NCBI RefSeq assembly: GCF_009938225.1
Contig: NZ_AP019657.1
Coordinates: forward strand, 3,151,657 to 3,215,656
From: Vibrio ponticus
GTDB taxonomy: Bacteria; Pseudomonadota; Gammaproteobacteria; Enterobacterales; Vibrionaceae
DNA length: 64,000 bases
Reading direction: 5' to 3'
A program made the position numbers and the translations under genes. The notes below the pieces were generated by a model that saw only the letters and a list, made by a program, of their open reading frames with translations, searched no databases and had not been told where the DNA came from. This document shows, piece after piece, positions 51,802-61,339 of this stretch. How positions within the stretch are numbered: position 1 is the stretch's first letter; each line of letters starts with the position of its first letter.

Positions 51802-51819
51802 TGAAGTGACTACAATCTG

Positions 51820-51840
51820 GTGCCGCGGTAGGTGCGGCAC
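51820..51840 (+). other. Intercistronic hairpin after cysN
   Basis: GTGCCGC and GCGGCAC (51820-51826, 51834-51840) enclose a 7-base loop. No T-run, so it may stabilise the upstream message rather than terminate. Confidence 0.5.
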
Positions 51841-51867
51841 TGATATTGGATCAAGTAAGGACGCGGT

Positions 51868-53592
51868 ATGTGGCAACAAGGATTTGTGTTGGCTATCTTA
51901 CTCGGCATTGTCACATGCCTTGTAGCCACCCGTATAAAGCCGAGTTTTATTTTCGCAGGTGCTGCATTTATTGCTTTTCTTGCCGGGATGATCGAACTCA
52001 ATGAAGTGGCAACCAACTTCACTAACTCCTCACTGTTAACTTTAGTGTTGTTGATCCTCGCATCAGCGGCACTAGAGAAAACCCTGCTCATCAGTTGGGT
52101 GAGCCGCAGTCTATCAACTGGGCGTTTAGGCTCTGTGGTGGCAAAAATGGGGGTATCGACCGCGTTGTTGTCCTCTTTTACCAACAATACCGCAGTCGTG
52201 GTGTCGCTAATTGGTGCGATTAAGCGCAATCAGCAACACGCGCCATCGAAGTTATTGATCCCACTTTCTTATGCAGCGATCTTAGGTGGCACCTTAACCT
52301 TGATCGGTACATCGACTAACTTGATCATTAACAGCTTTGTTGAAGATGCCGGATTGCCAAGTTTAGGCTTTTTTACCCCAACAATGATCGGTTTGTCAGT
52401 GTTGTTTGGTGGCTTGTTGATCCTAATTCCGCTCAGTTATTTATTGCCGAATTACGACGATCAATCGCAAGATGATTTGCCTTATTTTCTTGAAGCGAAA
52501 GTCGAGCCAGGATCGCCTCTCGTCGGGCGCAGTATCACCGAGAATAAACTTAGGGCGTTGCGTAAGCTTTTTTTAGCTGAAGTGATCCGTGATGGCAAAA
52601 CCATGCCCTCGGTTGATCCGGAATTTATTCTGCATGCCAATGACAGACTGCTGTTTTGTGGAGACATAGAAAGTGTTGCCACGCTGCAAGAGATCCAAGG
52701 CTTAACCTTGTTTGGTCAGCATCACCTGAATGGACAGAGTTTTGTTGAGGTGGTGGTGAGCTCATCGGCGAGCTTTTGCAATAAAACCTTAAAGACGAGT
52801 CGTTTTCGTGATCGATTTGATGCGGTGGTGGTGGCGATCCGCCGCGGTCATGAGCGTTTAGAGGGCGGACTGGGTAATATCACGCTCAATGCCGGCGATA
52901 CCTTAGTACTGGTGCCTGGAAAACGTTTTGAGGCAGAGCGCCGTGCTCACCGCAAAGAATTTGTCTTGGTCAATGATCTCGACTCGAGCGCACGTCTCGA
53001 CTTCCAAAAATCTACCACGGTATTGCTCGGTTTTAGCGCCGTCATCGCGCTCGCATTGCTTGAGTGGGTGCCGTTAATCAAAGGCTTGGCGGTTTTTCTT
53101 CTTGCGACCCTGTTTCTCGGTATTGTTCAGTTGAGTGAACTACGCCGCCGTTTCCCGATTGATATTGTCGTTATCGTTGGTTCAGCACTGTCGATTGCTC
53201 AATTGATGCTCTCATCTGGTTTATCGGTCAAGTTGGGGCAGATGTTTATCGAAACCTTTAACGGTTGGGGAGTGTTTGGCGCGCTGGTGGCAACATATTT
53301 GCTGACGCTGATCTTAACCGAACTGGTGACCAACAATGCCGCTGCCGCGCTCGCTTTTCCCATTGGCTACAGTATGGCGATTGGCTATGGCGTCGACCCA
53401 ATGCCTTTTGTGATGGCAGTACTGTTTGGTGCCAGTGCGAGCTTTATTTCCCCTTACGGTTATCAAACCAACTTACTGGTTTATAGCGTAGGCAATTACA
53501 AATTATCCGATTATGTACGAGTTGGGATCCCGATTTCTATTGTTTACTCAGTGCTGGTACTGGCATTGATCCCACTCTTTTTCCCGTATTAA
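51868..53592 (+). CDS. SLC13-type anion permease with RCK_C domains (probable sulfate uptake)
   Basis: A 574-residue inner-membrane protein. About four or five membrane segments (residues 1-190) with SSFTNNTAVVVSLIGAIKRN and GGTLTLIGTSTNLIINSF precede two soluble TrkA-C/RCK_C domains (about 205-375), followed by more membrane segments with ELVTNNAAAALAFPIGYSMA and FISPYGYQTNLLVYSVGNY. The twin TNNA/TSTNL motifs are the DASS/SLC13 anion sites. Placement between cysN and cysC makes sulfate the likely substrate. Confidence 0.88.
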   Translation: MWQQGFVLAILLGIVTCLVATRIKPSFIFAGAAFIAFLAGMIELNEVATNFTNSSLLTLVLLILASAALEKTLLISWVSRSLSTGRLGSVVAKMGVSTALLSSFTNNTAVVVSLIGAIKRNQQHAPSKLLIPLSYAAILGGTLTLIGTSTNLIINSFVEDAGLPSLGFFTPTMIGLSVLFGGLLILIPLSYLLPNYDDQSQDDLPYFLEAKVEPGSPLVGRSITENKLRALRKLFLAEVIRDGKTMPSVDPEFILHANDRLLFCGDIESVATLQEIQGLTLFGQHHLNGQSFVEVVVSSSASFCNKTLKTSRFRDRFDAVVVAIRRGHERLEGGLGNITLNAGDTLVLVPGKRFEAERRAHRKEFVLVNDLDSSARLDFQKSTTVLLGFSAVIALALLEWVPLIKGLAVFLLATLFLGIVQLSELRRRFPIDIVVIVGSALSIAQLMLSSGLSVKLGQMFIETFNGWGVFGALVATYLLTLILTELVTNNAAAALAFPIGYSMAIGYGVDPMPFVMAVLFGASASFISPYGYQTNLLVYSVGNYKLSDYVRVGIPISIVYSVLVLALIPLFFPY

Positions 53593-53603
53593 AGGACTAA
53601 ACC

Positions 53604-54221
53604 ATGACGACAGAAACCAATGTCAAAGATGAGAACATAGTGTGGCATCAGCACACCGTTGATAAAAGCTTTCGTGCCAATTTAAAGCAGCAAAAGCCGG
53701 TAGTGCTTTGGTTTACGGGATTATCAGGAGCAGGTAAATCGACCATCGCTGGCGCGCTGGAGAATCAGTTGGCAGAACTTGGTTACCATACTTACTTGTT
53801 GGATGGCGACAATGTGCGCCATGGCTTGTGCAGTGATTTAGGTTTTTCCGAACAAGACCGCCGTGAAAACATTCGTCGTATTGGTGAGTTGGCGAAACTG
53901 ATGGCAGATGCAGGACTGATTGTGCTCTCTGCATTTATTTCTCCTCACCGCGCAGAGCGCCAGTTAGTGCGTGATTTATTGCCGCAAGGCGAGTTTCTCG
54001 AAGTCTTCGTCAACACTTCTCTTGATGTGTGTGAGCAACGTGATCCGAAGGGGTTATACAAAAAAGCCCGTGCAGGTGAGATCCCTAACTTTACCGGTAT
54101 CGACTCAGAGTATGAAGCACCCTTGCAACCAGAAATCGATTTGCCCGCCGGCGAGTTACCGATTGAAGCGTTGGTTGAGCAATGTATTCAGGCGCTCAAG
54201 CAGCGCGAGATTATTAAGTAA
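53604..54221 (+). CDS. cysC: Adenylylsulfate kinase
   Basis: A 205-residue P-loop kinase that phosphorylates APS to PAPS, the substrate of CysH. Walker [10 protein letters not shown] is at residues 39-47; [38 protein letters not shown] and FISPHRAER are the APS-binding motifs, and [25 protein letters not shown] the lid. 11 bp after the permease gene. Last gene of the cluster. Confidence 0.97.
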   Translation: MTTETNVKDENIVWHQHTVDKSFRANLKQQKPVVLWFTGLSGAGKSTIAGALENQLAELGYHTYLLDGDNVRHGLCSDLGFSEQDRRENIRRIGELAKLMADAGLIVLSAFISPHRAERQLVRDLLPQGEFLEVFVNTSLDVCEQRDPKGLYKKARAGEIPNFTGIDSEYEAPLQPEIDLPAGELPIEALVEQCIQALKQREIIK

Positions 54222-54288
54222 ATCATCGTACTTCAATATCAAAGCGAATAGTAAGCTCTCAGTTCGCTGTACAGTTTAACTAGCTTTT

Positions 54289-54625
54289 GGGTTGTGATGA
54301 TCCTAAAGCCAGTTAAGCTATATAGCATAAGCTTTGAGTAACTGACGAAGATGTATTACGGCGACGTAAAGAGCTTTAGGTTACCCATGATCTATTTACT
54401 TGTTCAGCTCTCAAAAAAAGCAGTTTGCTCTAACTAAGTGAGAGTCTGGGGAGTCAGTTTTGCATCGCTATTTTGCTGAACCCGATTGGTGAAACTTGTT
54501 TGCCTCACCTTTTTGAGTATTAGGGTTACCATGATCTCAAAGCGAGTTGAGCTGGGTAGGAAAGGGAATGGGTTACTATGATCCCAAAGCTCGGCAAGCT
54601 CGCGCGGCTGCTTTGGGTTTACCAT
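54289..54625. repeat. Degenerate GGTTACCATGATC repeats
   Basis: GGGTTACCATGATCTCAAAGC (54523 area) and GGGTTACTATGATCCCAAAGC (54569 area) differ at two positions in 21. GGTTACCCATGATC (54379 area) and GGTTGTGATGATCCTAAAGC (54289 area) are weaker copies, and GGGTTTACCATG closes the series near 54616. The spacing is irregular. Confidence 0.7.
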
Positions 54626-54655
54626 GTTGCCAATGCTTTCTCTGCGTAAAAACGC

Positions 54656-54685
54656 AAAAAGCTTCCTTATCACGGGAAGCTTTTT
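54656..54685. terminator. Terminator between cysC and the CheX-like gene
   Basis: AAAAAGCTTCC-TTATCACG-GGAAGCTTTTT works in both directions. It is 20 bp past the CheX-like stop on the minus strand. Confidence 0.88.
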
Positions 54686-54705
54686 GAATTCTTTTTGTTA
54701 CACCA

Positions 54706-55167
54706 TTATTCGAAGCAGATTTCGATAAAAGCGTTACCCCATTGAGAGGTAAATGGCATGATGATAATTGCCCCTTCGCACTTATGACGAATGGTGTGAC
54801 CTTTACCAGAGACGACGACAGGGGTTGCCATATCGAAATCGAAGCCACTTTCAGCCAAGATACGTTTTGCACCACCGGTGACCATGTTGGTGATTTCACC
54901 AACCATGTCAGTGACTTCGTCATTTAAACCATTTGGGCGTTCGCCCAGCATGTTCTGCATGATCTCTAGCGCAAGACTTTCATCAAAAGTAATCGACATC
55001 GAGCCACGAGTTTGCGGACCAACCATCCCGATTAGACCCGATACATCACCCCTAGCGATCTCGTCTTTTTTTACACGAGGCTTTTGCGGCTTCAACTCCA
55101 GTGAAGCCATCGTTTTTAGAACGTTCATCAATGAAGCTAAAAACGGGTTTACAAATTCAGCACGCAT
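54706..55167 (-). CDS. CheX-like chemotaxis phosphatase domain protein
   Basis: A 153-residue CheC/CheX-fold protein. MSITFDESLALEIMQNMLGE and DMVGEITNMVTGGAKRIL hold the ExxN pattern that dephosphorylates CheY in this family, present once as in CheX. It may act on a CheY-like response regulator in polar flagellar or surface control. 17 bp after zur on the same strand, so probably co-transcribed. Confidence 0.85.
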   Translation of the reverse strand: MRAEFVNPFLASLMNVLKTMASLELKPQKPRVKKDEIARGDVSGLIGMVGPQTRGSMSITFDESLALEIMQNMLGERPNGLNDEVTDMVGEITNMVTGGAKRILAESGFDFDMATPVVVSGKGHTIRHKCEGAIIIMPFTSQWGNAFIEICFE

Positions 55168-55184
55168 ATATTTCTTCTATATCG

Positions 55185-55631
55185 TTATTCTTTAATATCA
55201 GACAAGCATGACTGGCAAATACCATGTGACTCTATGACATGATTAGTAATCTTAAAGCCATGTTTTTCAGCATTATTAGCCAGTAAGGCTACCAAACTAT
55301 CATCTTGCAGTTCAATAACATTACTACATTTGTCGCATATTAGTAGATGCGAGTAATGTTTATGTGCGTTACACGAGCAACATTGGATAAAGCTATTTGT
55401 TGACTCGACTCGATGTATAAAACCTTGTTCCAGCAGAAAATCGAGCGCACGATAGACCGTTGGTGGCTTTGCCTGAGGTTCGTGAAGCTTTAATTGCTCG
55501 AGTAATTCATAAGCGCTAGACGCCTTGGGGCTAGCACAAATCAATTTGAAAACCTGTTTACGTTGCGACGTAAACCTTACGCCTCTAGCAGCACAAATAT
55601 CTTCGATTTGTTTCAGTAACTCTTGGTCCAA
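55185..55631 (-). CDS. zur: Zinc uptake regulator Zur
   Basis: A 148-residue Fur-superfamily repressor. The winged helix includes RFTSQRKQVFKLI and PPTVYRALDFLLEQGFIHRVES. Metal sites include CCSCNAHKHYSHLLICDKC and a C-terminal CQSC, the structural zinc. With dusA and pspG next to it (as in E. coli zur-dusA-pspG) Zur is more likely than Fur. No obvious Zur box precedes it. Confidence 0.9.
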   Translation of the reverse strand: MDQELLKQIEDICAARGVRFTSQRKQVFKLICASPKASSAYELLEQLKLHEPQAKPPTVYRALDFLLEQGFIHRVESTNSFIQCCSCNAHKHYSHLLICDKCSNVIELQDDSLVALLANNAEKHGFKITNHVIESHGICQSCLSDIKE

Positions 55632-56117
55632 ATTTTTTCACCATAACGATTGGACTTATTTACAATATATCACTCAATTTTGAGCAGTGTTCATCATTCG
55701 CGTCATTATGATAAGACCATCGAGACTTTTATAGCACTTCGAGGTGAATCAGTTAGCCGGACTATTGAATGATCTAACTTACCAAAATATCTAAAGAAAC
55801 GATATAGCCAAGTGACTTGAAGGTTAAGGTTTCAGAGTCTTATCACTGGTTCAACGCGTTTTAATCGTGCTTAAACACCCAAGAAAACAACGTGATGAAA
55901 ATCTAATCTGTTTAGAGAGTGGTGTTGGCATGCTATGGTTAACAGTTGTTTGCATTGAGCTATATTGCTTATTTAATCGGTGCACATTGCTCATGTTTTC
56001 TAGCCGAGATATTTAATATTTACATTTTTAGCGTATATGATGCGCTAATTTTGTGAGATAGTGAGATCTCAGGTCAGCAAGGATTGCGACCTAGCCCAAG
56101 CTCAAAGGAAGGTTTTA
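55632..56117. other. 486-bp AT-rich region upstream of zur
   Basis: No gene or strong repeat seen. It must hold the zur promoter (minus strand) and a promoter for the small membrane protein at 56118. I could not assign -35/-10 pairs with confidence. Confidence 0.5.
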
Positions 56118-56375
56118 ATGGAATTTATACTTGGTTTTATAGGGATGTTTTTTGTTGCCATTATGGCTCCTGCTGTAATTTTGTCTTCATTTGATCTATT
56201 AATTTACTCGCTATTTTACTTGTGTTGGTTGGTGATAGGCTTTTCTGCCTTATTTGTGAATGACAAATTGTTTACGTCAGAAATGAAAGAGAATGCATCC
56301 AATGGATTAGGAGCGTTAGCAGCGTCTAAATTGATGTTTAGAGTACTGTTTTGGTTTAAGTATGCTAAGCATTAA
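56118..56375 (+). CDS. Small two-helix membrane protein, unknown
   Basis: An 85-residue protein. Two hydrophobic segments (residues about 2-35 and 35-52) begin MEFILGFIGMFFVAIMAPAV, then a short Glu/Lys stretch and an amphipathic C-terminus. AAGGAAGG lies 6 bases before the ATG at 56118, much better than an in-frame start at 56061. No family recognised. It stands alone between zur and dusA, where E. coli has no gene. Confidence 0.6.
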   Translation: MEFILGFIGMFFVAIMAPAVILSSFDLLIYSLFYLCWLVIGFSALFVNDKLFTSEMKENASNGLGALAASKLMFRVLFWFKYAKH

Positions 56376-56745
56376 TCCTTTGTCAGTCTGAAGCCATCCG
56401 CAGCTTTCATGTCAACGCCCTCATTGTTATTTGTGTCTCTTGGTATAGTGACTTGTCGAATACCCACATTTTTAAACGGATTGGGTTCACAGAGCCAATC
56501 AGTGCATATATTGGCTTTCCCCAATGCGTATCATGCCATTGTTTACCTCCAGACTTGGGTGCGGAATGAACTTGATGTAGAATCTGCGCTCTTTTTTATG
56601 AAACCACGGTTCGGAAAGGCTTGTTTGAAATAAGGCGGCTTTTTTGGCGTGTTAAGTTGTCGGTCTAAACTCTGTCATTTTTGGGTCCAATGCGTGCCCA
56701 TACTACGTAAAAATGCTGTAAGTTGGACACAAATGGGAATACATC
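56376..56745. other. 370-bp region before dusA
   Basis: No well-supported gene. A 74-codon frame at 56409-56633 has no ribosome site and no recognisable family. The right end should hold the dusA promoter. Confidence 0.5.
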
Positions 56746-57786
56746 ATGCAAAATCATGCCAACCACATTGTTGATCAAAGCGAGGAAAATCAAGTGAGTC
56801 AGTTAGTTTATCCAAGCTCTCGTTTCTCCATTGCCCCTATGTTGGATTGGACTGATCGCCACTGTCGATACTTTCATCGTTTACTTTCTAGTGAGACGCA
56901 ACTGTACACCGAAATGGTGACCACAGGTGCGATCATCCATGGTAAGGGCGACTTCCTAGCATATAACGAAGAAGAGCATCCGTTAGTGCTACAACTTGGT
57001 GGTTCAAACTCTGCCGATCTTGCTACTTGTGCCAAGTTAGCAGCTGAGCGTGGTTATGATGAAATTAACCTCAACGTAGGTTGCCCTTCTGATCGTGTAC
57101 AGAACGGTCGCTTTGGCGCTTGCCTGATGGCTGAGCCTATGCTGGTGGCTGAGTGCGTGGCAGCGATGAAAGAAGTGGTGGATATTCCTGTGACGGTTAA
57201 AACCCGCATTGGCATCGATGATCAAGACTCTTATGAGTTTTTGACTGACTTCGTTTCTATCGTTTCTGAGAAGGGGGGCTGTGAGCAGTTCACGATCCAT
57301 GCGCGTAAAGCGTGGTTGTCTGGTTTAAGCCCGAAAGAGAACCGTGAAATTCCACCATTGGATTACCCACGCGCTTACCAATTGAAGAAAGATTTCTCTC
57401 ATTTGGAAATTGCCGTAAATGGTGGGGTAAAAACACTGCAAGAGACCAAAGAGCACCTTCAGCATCTTGATGGTGTCATGGTGGGGCGTGAAGCTTACCA
57501 AAACCCATACATCTTGGCAGAAGTGGACCAGCAGATCTTTGGTCTGGATAAGCCAGTGAAAAAGCGTACCCAAGTCGTACAAGAGATGTACCCATACATT
57601 GAAGCGCAGCTATCTAAGGGTGTTTATTTAGGTCACATTACTCGCCATATGCTAGGTCTATTCCAAAACATGCCAGGTGCGCGCCAATGGCGTCGTCACA
57701 TTAGTGAGAATGCGCATAAGCCAGGTTCAGGTATTGAAGTGGTTGAAGCGGCACTCGCGAAAATTCCAAAAGAGTTGAATGTGTAA
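56746..57786 (+). CDS. dusA: tRNA-dihydrouridine(20/20a) synthase DusA
   Basis: A 346-residue flavoenzyme that reduces uridine 20/20a in the tRNA D-loop. The FMN-barrel motif [14 protein letters not shown], the catalytic-Cys segment [31 protein letters not shown] and [25 protein letters not shown] (the DusA-specific version) are clear. Position beside zur and pspG supports DusA over DusB or DusC. The first 25 residues are variable, so the true start could be the GTG/ATG nearer SRFSIAP. Confidence 0.94.
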   Translation: MQNHANHIVDQSEENQVSQLVYPSSRFSIAPMLDWTDRHCRYFHRLLSSETQLYTEMVTTGAIIHGKGDFLAYNEEEHPLVLQLGGSNSADLATCAKLAAERGYDEINLNVGCPSDRVQNGRFGACLMAEPMLVAECVAAMKEVVDIPVTVKTRIGIDDQDSYEFLTDFVSIVSEKGGCEQFTIHARKAWLSGLSPKENREIPPLDYPRAYQLKKDFSHLEIAVNGGVKTLQETKEHLQHLDGVMVGREAYQNPYILAEVDQQIFGLDKPVKKRTQVVQEMYPYIEAQLSKGVYLGHITRHMLGLFQNMPGARQWRRHISENAHKPGSGIEVVEAALAKIPKELNV

Positions 57787-57829
57787 TATTTGCCAACCTA
57801 GTTGGTGAAAAATACCAATAATTAGATAG

Positions 57830-57858
57830 AAAGCGCTCTCAATCTAGAGCGCTTTTTT
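57830..57858 (+). terminator. Terminator after dusA
   Basis: AAAGCGCTCT-CAATCT-AGAGCGCTTTTTT, 43 bp after the stop. It separates dusA from pspG, which has its own promoter. Confidence 0.92.
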
Positions 57859-57901
57859 ATTACCTTTAATAAAATCAATGGTTTATGTCAAAGTGAAAAC
57901 T

Positions 57902-57918
57902 TGGCACACTTTCTGCGA
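57902..57918 (+). promoter_or_regulatory. Sigma-54 promoter of pspG
   Basis: TTGGCACACTTTCTGCG has the -24 GG and -12 GC with exactly 10 bases between them, and the TGGCAC box is perfect. It ends 29 bp before the pspG ATG. E. coli pspG is sigma-54- and PspF-dependent. Confidence 0.88.
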
Positions 57919-57946
57919 TAGAGAGGATAAAGAAAGGAGAAACACT

Positions 57947-58156
57947 ATGTTTGAGTTAATCTTTGTTTTAGTTTTTATCGCGACCTTACTGGTTACAGGC
58001 GTCACTATGCTGACGGTATTTGCAGCAACAGGTTTTGCTATTGCCGTGATGGTATTAATGGGCATGGTGGGAGTGGTACTTAAAATTCTCCCTTGGTTGA
58101 TAGTGATCGCGATAGGTATCTGGTTTTTCAAAAACCATGTGAGTAGTTCACGATAG
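57947..58156 (+). CDS. pspG: Phage shock protein G
   Basis: A 69-residue inner-membrane protein. MFELIFVLVFIATLLVTGVTM and the second segment AIAVMVLMGMVGVVLKILPWLIVIAIGIWFF (here quoted in parts) give two or three membrane passes; E. coli PspG is 80 residues. It joins the envelope-stress response with PspBC. The start at 57947 follows AAAGGAGA and matches the family; a longer frame from 57878 would begin upstream of the sigma-54 promoter and is rejected. Confidence 0.9.
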   Translation: MFELIFVLVFIATLLVTGVTMLTVFAATGFAIAVMVLMGMVGVVLKILPWLIVIAIGIWFFKNHVSSSR

Positions 58157-58215
58157 CGAACTTGGCAAAATGTGGTAGGCTCAAAGGAGTCAAATAAAAA
58201 ACTGAGAGCCTATCT

Positions 58216-58872
58216 ATGACCACAAGGATGTCTTGGCTAACAGCAGTGTCAGTGCTGTTATTCTCTAGCTCAGCACTTGCGAATTCTATTCGCACTACGG
58301 TGGGAGCAGATGCATGGTTTGGTGACACTAAGATAGATGAACAACGTCGGGATCATGCTACAGGTCCCAATCTATTTGTTGCTATCGAACATGACCAACC
58401 TTATTTGCCATACGCGAGCTTGCGCTACACCAGCATTGATGCCGATTATGCTGGTTTTGATAAATATGACTTCTCACTTTACTATCGCTTACTTGAGCGC
58501 GAGCACATGTTGTTCGATGCAGGGGTGAGCTTAACCAAGTATAGCGATAGCCACTATCGTACTAGCATTTCTCCACAGCCCTCGTACAGTTTTAATGAAC
58601 TTACCTTTAATTGGTATGCTTACGCAGAGCTTTCCATCCCAAATACGGATTTTGACATCATAGGTCAGTTTGATTTTGGTAACAGTAAAGATATCAAGCG
58701 AGCTGACGTATTGGCAGGAGTTAAATATCAAGCCAGTGATTCAGTCGCGATTAGAGCTGGCTATCGAGTTGTCGATTTAGAATTTGATGATTTAGCCAAT
58801 GAAACCCCAGAAATCTCTGAGTCTCTCATCTTTGTCGATGGTTTTTTTGTTGGCGCTGAGTTTCGTTTCTAA
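58216..58872 (+). CDS. TIGR04219-type outer-membrane beta-barrel protein
   Basis: A 218-residue exported protein with a signal peptide cleaved after about residue 22 (SALA). The mature part alternates hydrophobic residues in strands and ends in GAEFRF with C-terminal Phe, the outer-membrane insertion signal. PNLFVAIEHDQPYLPYASLRYTS and YDFSLYYRLLE fit the TIGR04219 group. Function unknown. ATG at 58228 is a possible alternative start. Confidence 0.85.
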   Translation: MTTRMSWLTAVSVLLFSSSALANSIRTTVGADAWFGDTKIDEQRRDHATGPNLFVAIEHDQPYLPYASLRYTSIDADYAGFDKYDFSLYYRLLEREHMLFDAGVSLTKYSDSHYRTSISPQPSYSFNELTFNWYAYAELSIPNTDFDIIGQFDFGNSKDIKRADVLAGVKYQASDSVAIRAGYRVVDLEFDDLANETPEISESLIFVDGFFVGAEFRF

Positions 58873-58935
58873 GTGACGACCAAGTGATGCCATTAATTAA
58901 TCACTAGCAAAGTCGAAGTGAGTGATTACTTTTTT

Positions 58936-58967
58936 AAAACGCTACCAGTGATGGTGGCGTTTTTTTA
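58936..58967 (+). terminator. Terminator after the outer-membrane protein gene
   Basis: AAAACGCTACCA-GTGA-TGGTGGCGTTTTTTT (one G-U pair), 64 bp past the stop. Confidence 0.9.
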
Positions 58968-59061
58968 TACATTTTCGTCATAATGTCGGGCTTTTTATTA
59001 GCAGTTTTATCGTTATGCACCATGCTTATAGATACAGGGACAGTTACGCAGAGAAGCAAAT

Positions 59062-59301
59062 ATGACGATTAATGAACTGCGCGCGTTGTATAGAGACAAT
59101 CAGTTGGTTGAAGCCATCATTGAACCATCCGCTGAAGAAGGGCTTTGGGTGGTAGAGTTTCGTCACGCGGAAGGGGGATTTTTATTGCTGACTGATGTGC
59201 ATGGTGAAGAGTGCCACTATGGTAATTTAGATATCGCCTCTAAATCGGCGATGGCAGTCGGCTTTAATCAAGTTCGTATCGAAGACCAACGTCCTCTTTA
59301 G
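59062..59301 (+). CDS. Small conserved-looking protein, unknown
   Basis: A 79-residue soluble, acidic protein beginning MTINELRALYRDNQLVEAII, with a likely beta-rich core (LWVVEFRHAEGGFLLLTD). No family recognised and no motif. Coding is supported by normal codon use for the region and by length, not by homology. The neighbouring genes are an outer-membrane protein gene and cysJ, neither clearly linked. Confidence 0.7.
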   Translation: MTINELRALYRDNQLVEAIIEPSAEEGLWVVEFRHAEGGFLLLTDVHGEECHYGNLDIASKSAMAVGFNQVRIEDQRPL

Positions 59302-59470
59302 CCTCGCAGCTTGTTGCTATATACATTGGTGCTACGTTAGCGCCTTCTTCTTATGGCTAGTGTTCACTTGCTTTAATTCCAAAAGTTATAAAACATTCAC
59401 TTCTATTCTTTCTTGTTATTAAAAAGAGTGGTTAATCTATCATCACGCAATGAACAGGGATGTCGAGACC

Positions 59471-61339
59471 ATGTCTTTAAATAAGAAAGAGTCTTCAGCC
59501 AATGGAGAGCTCTCGCAAGCAAATACACCAGAATTACCATCAATCGCTAGCCCTCTTAATGATCAGCAATTAGGTCAGTTACAGCAAACCGTATCAAGTT
59601 TGTCTTCTCAGCAACTGGCGTGGGTGAGTGGTTATTTCTGGGGATTAGCCCAAAATCAACCTGCTGCGGCAGCAGCGCCAATTAGCCAAGCGGCAGCCGT
59701 GGTGGCTGCAAAACCCGCAGGCAAGTTAACCATTATCTTTGCCTCACAAACAGGTAACGCCAAAGGTGTTGCAGAAGAGTTAGAGCATGAAGCGAAAGCA
59801 CAAGGTATCGCTGTTGAGCTATTTGACGCTAGTGACTACAAAGGTAAGAACCTTGCCAAAGAAACCCACGTGATTGTCGTGGCTTCCACCAATGGTGAAG
59901 GGGAAGCGCCGGATAATGCCATCGAACTGCATGAATTTTTGCAATCAAAGAAAGCACCGAAGCTCAACAACCTAAAGTACGGTGTGATTGGTCTGGGGGA
60001 TTCTAGTTATGAGTTCTTTTGCCAAACCGGTAAAGATTTTGATGCTTACCTGGCAAAACTTGGCGCGACTCCTTTTATTGATCGTATTGATTGTGATGTG
60101 GATTACGAAGCTCCAGCTAAAGAATGGCGTGCTAAAGCGCTCGATACTGTGAAAGATGATCTCTCATCAGGCGCTGAGGCGGAAGTTGTGCAACTGCCAG
60201 TAGGGCAGGCTGCCACTGGTCATGCGCAATACAACAAACAGAATCCTTACACCGCAACGTTACTGACGAGTCAGAAAATTACCGGGCGAGATTCAGGTAA
60301 GGATGTTCGCCATATTGAGATTGATCTTGATGGTTCAGGCATTACTTATCAGCCTGGCGATGCATTGGGTGTGTGGTATCAAAACAGCTCTGAACTTGCC
60401 AATGCTATTTTAGCCAAAGTAGGGCTGTCTGGTGTTGAAAGTGTTGATGTCGACGGAGACAGTCTTTCTATTCACAGCGCATTGGTGGCGAAATATGAAA
60501 TTACCTCTGCTAATCCACAACTGGTGACTAAGTTCGCTGAACTATCAGGTAGCAAAAAGCTGCAAAAGCTGGTGGAAGATAAAGATAAGCTGCGCGAGTA
60601 CGCGGGCAATACTCAAGTTATCGATGTATTGGCTGAGAAGAAAACCAAATTGAGCGCGCAAGAGCTGGTTGGTTTACTGCGCCGTTTGACGCCACGTCTA
60701 TACTCGATTGCTTCGGCGCAATCTGAAGTGGAAGACGAAGTGCATTTAACCGTTGGTGTGGTCGAATATCAACAAGGTGAAGAGCTTCGCTTCGGTGGCG
60801 CATCGAGTTACCTCTCACACCGTTTAGAAGAGGGGGGGGAAGTGAAGGTGTTTATTGAAAACAACAATAACTTCAAACTTCCTCAAGATGATAATACGCC
60901 AGTGATCATGATTGGACCTGGGACTGGTATTGCACCTTTCCGCAGCTTTATTCAGGAGCGCGACAACCGTGAGGCAGAAGGTAAGAACTGGTTATTCTTT
61001 GGCGATCGTACCTTTACTCAAGACTTCCTTTATCAGGTGGAGTGGCAGAAATATCTGAAATCAGGATTACTCACTCAACTGGATGTTGCCTTTAGTCGTG
61101 ACCAACAAGAGAAAGTGTATGTTCAGCATCGCATTCTAGAAAACGGTGCTCAAGTATGGCAGTGGATTGAAGAGGGCGCTTATCTATATGTGTGTGGTGA
61201 TGCGACTCGTATGGCGAAAGATGTCCACGAAGCATTGGTTTCTGTTGCACAAGAGCACGGCAAACTAAGTAAAGAGCAAGCAGAAGAGTTTATTAATAAT
61301 CTGCGTAAGGAAAAACGTTACCAAAGGGATGTGTACTAA
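59471..61339 (+). CDS. cysJ: NADPH-sulfite reductase flavoprotein alpha subunit
   Basis: A 622-residue diflavin reductase. The flavodoxin domain has [17 protein letters not shown] and [16 protein letters not shown]; the FAD domain [13 protein letters not shown]; the NADPH domain [19 protein letters not shown] and [14 protein letters not shown], ending YQRDVY. It passes electrons from NADPH to CysI. The ATG at 59471 is preferred; an ATG at 59450 lacks a ribosome site. Stop and cysI start overlap (TAATG). Confidence 0.96.
   Translation: MSLNKKESSANGELSQANTPELPSIASPLNDQQLGQLQQTVSSLSSQQLAWVSGYFWGLAQNQPAAAAAPISQAAAVVAAKPAGKLTIIFASQTGNAKGVAEELEHEAKAQGIAVELFDASDYKGKNLAKETHVIVVASTNGEGEAPDNAIELHEFLQSKKAPKLNNLKYGVIGLGDSSYEFFCQTGKDFDAYLAKLGATPFIDRIDCDVDYEAPAKEWRAKALDTVKDDLSSGAEAEVVQLPVGQAATGHAQYNKQNPYTATLLTSQKITGRDSGKDVRHIEIDLDGSGITYQPGDALGVWYQNSSELANAILAKVGLSGVESVDVDGDSLSIHSALVAKYEITSANPQLVTKFAELSGSKKLQKLVEDKDKLREYAGNTQVIDVLAEKKTKLSAQELVGLLRRLTPRLYSIASAQSEVEDEVHLTVGVVEYQQGEELRFGGASSYLSHRLEEGGEVKVFIENNNNFKLPQDDNTPVIMIGPGTGIAPFRSFIQERDNREAEGKNWLFFGDRTFTQDFLYQVEWQKYLKSGLLTQLDVAFSRDQQEKVYVQHRILENGAQVWQWIEEGAYLYVCGDATRMAKDVHEALVSVAQEHGKLSKEQAEEFINNLRKEKRYQRDVY

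Larger units (their letters stand above)
54222..54705. other. 484-bp spacer between cysC and the CheX-like gene
   Basis: No gene. It carries at least four degenerate copies of a motif around GGGTTACCATGATCTCAAAGC (about 54289, 54379, 54523 and 54569), then a terminator. It lies between convergent genes and may be the junction of a genome rearrangement. Confidence 0.75.

Noticed and set aside
56409..56633. 74-codon frame upstream of dusA
   Set aside because: No ribosome site, no recognisable domain, odd composition and no partner gene; probably non-coding, though a decayed gene cannot be excluded.
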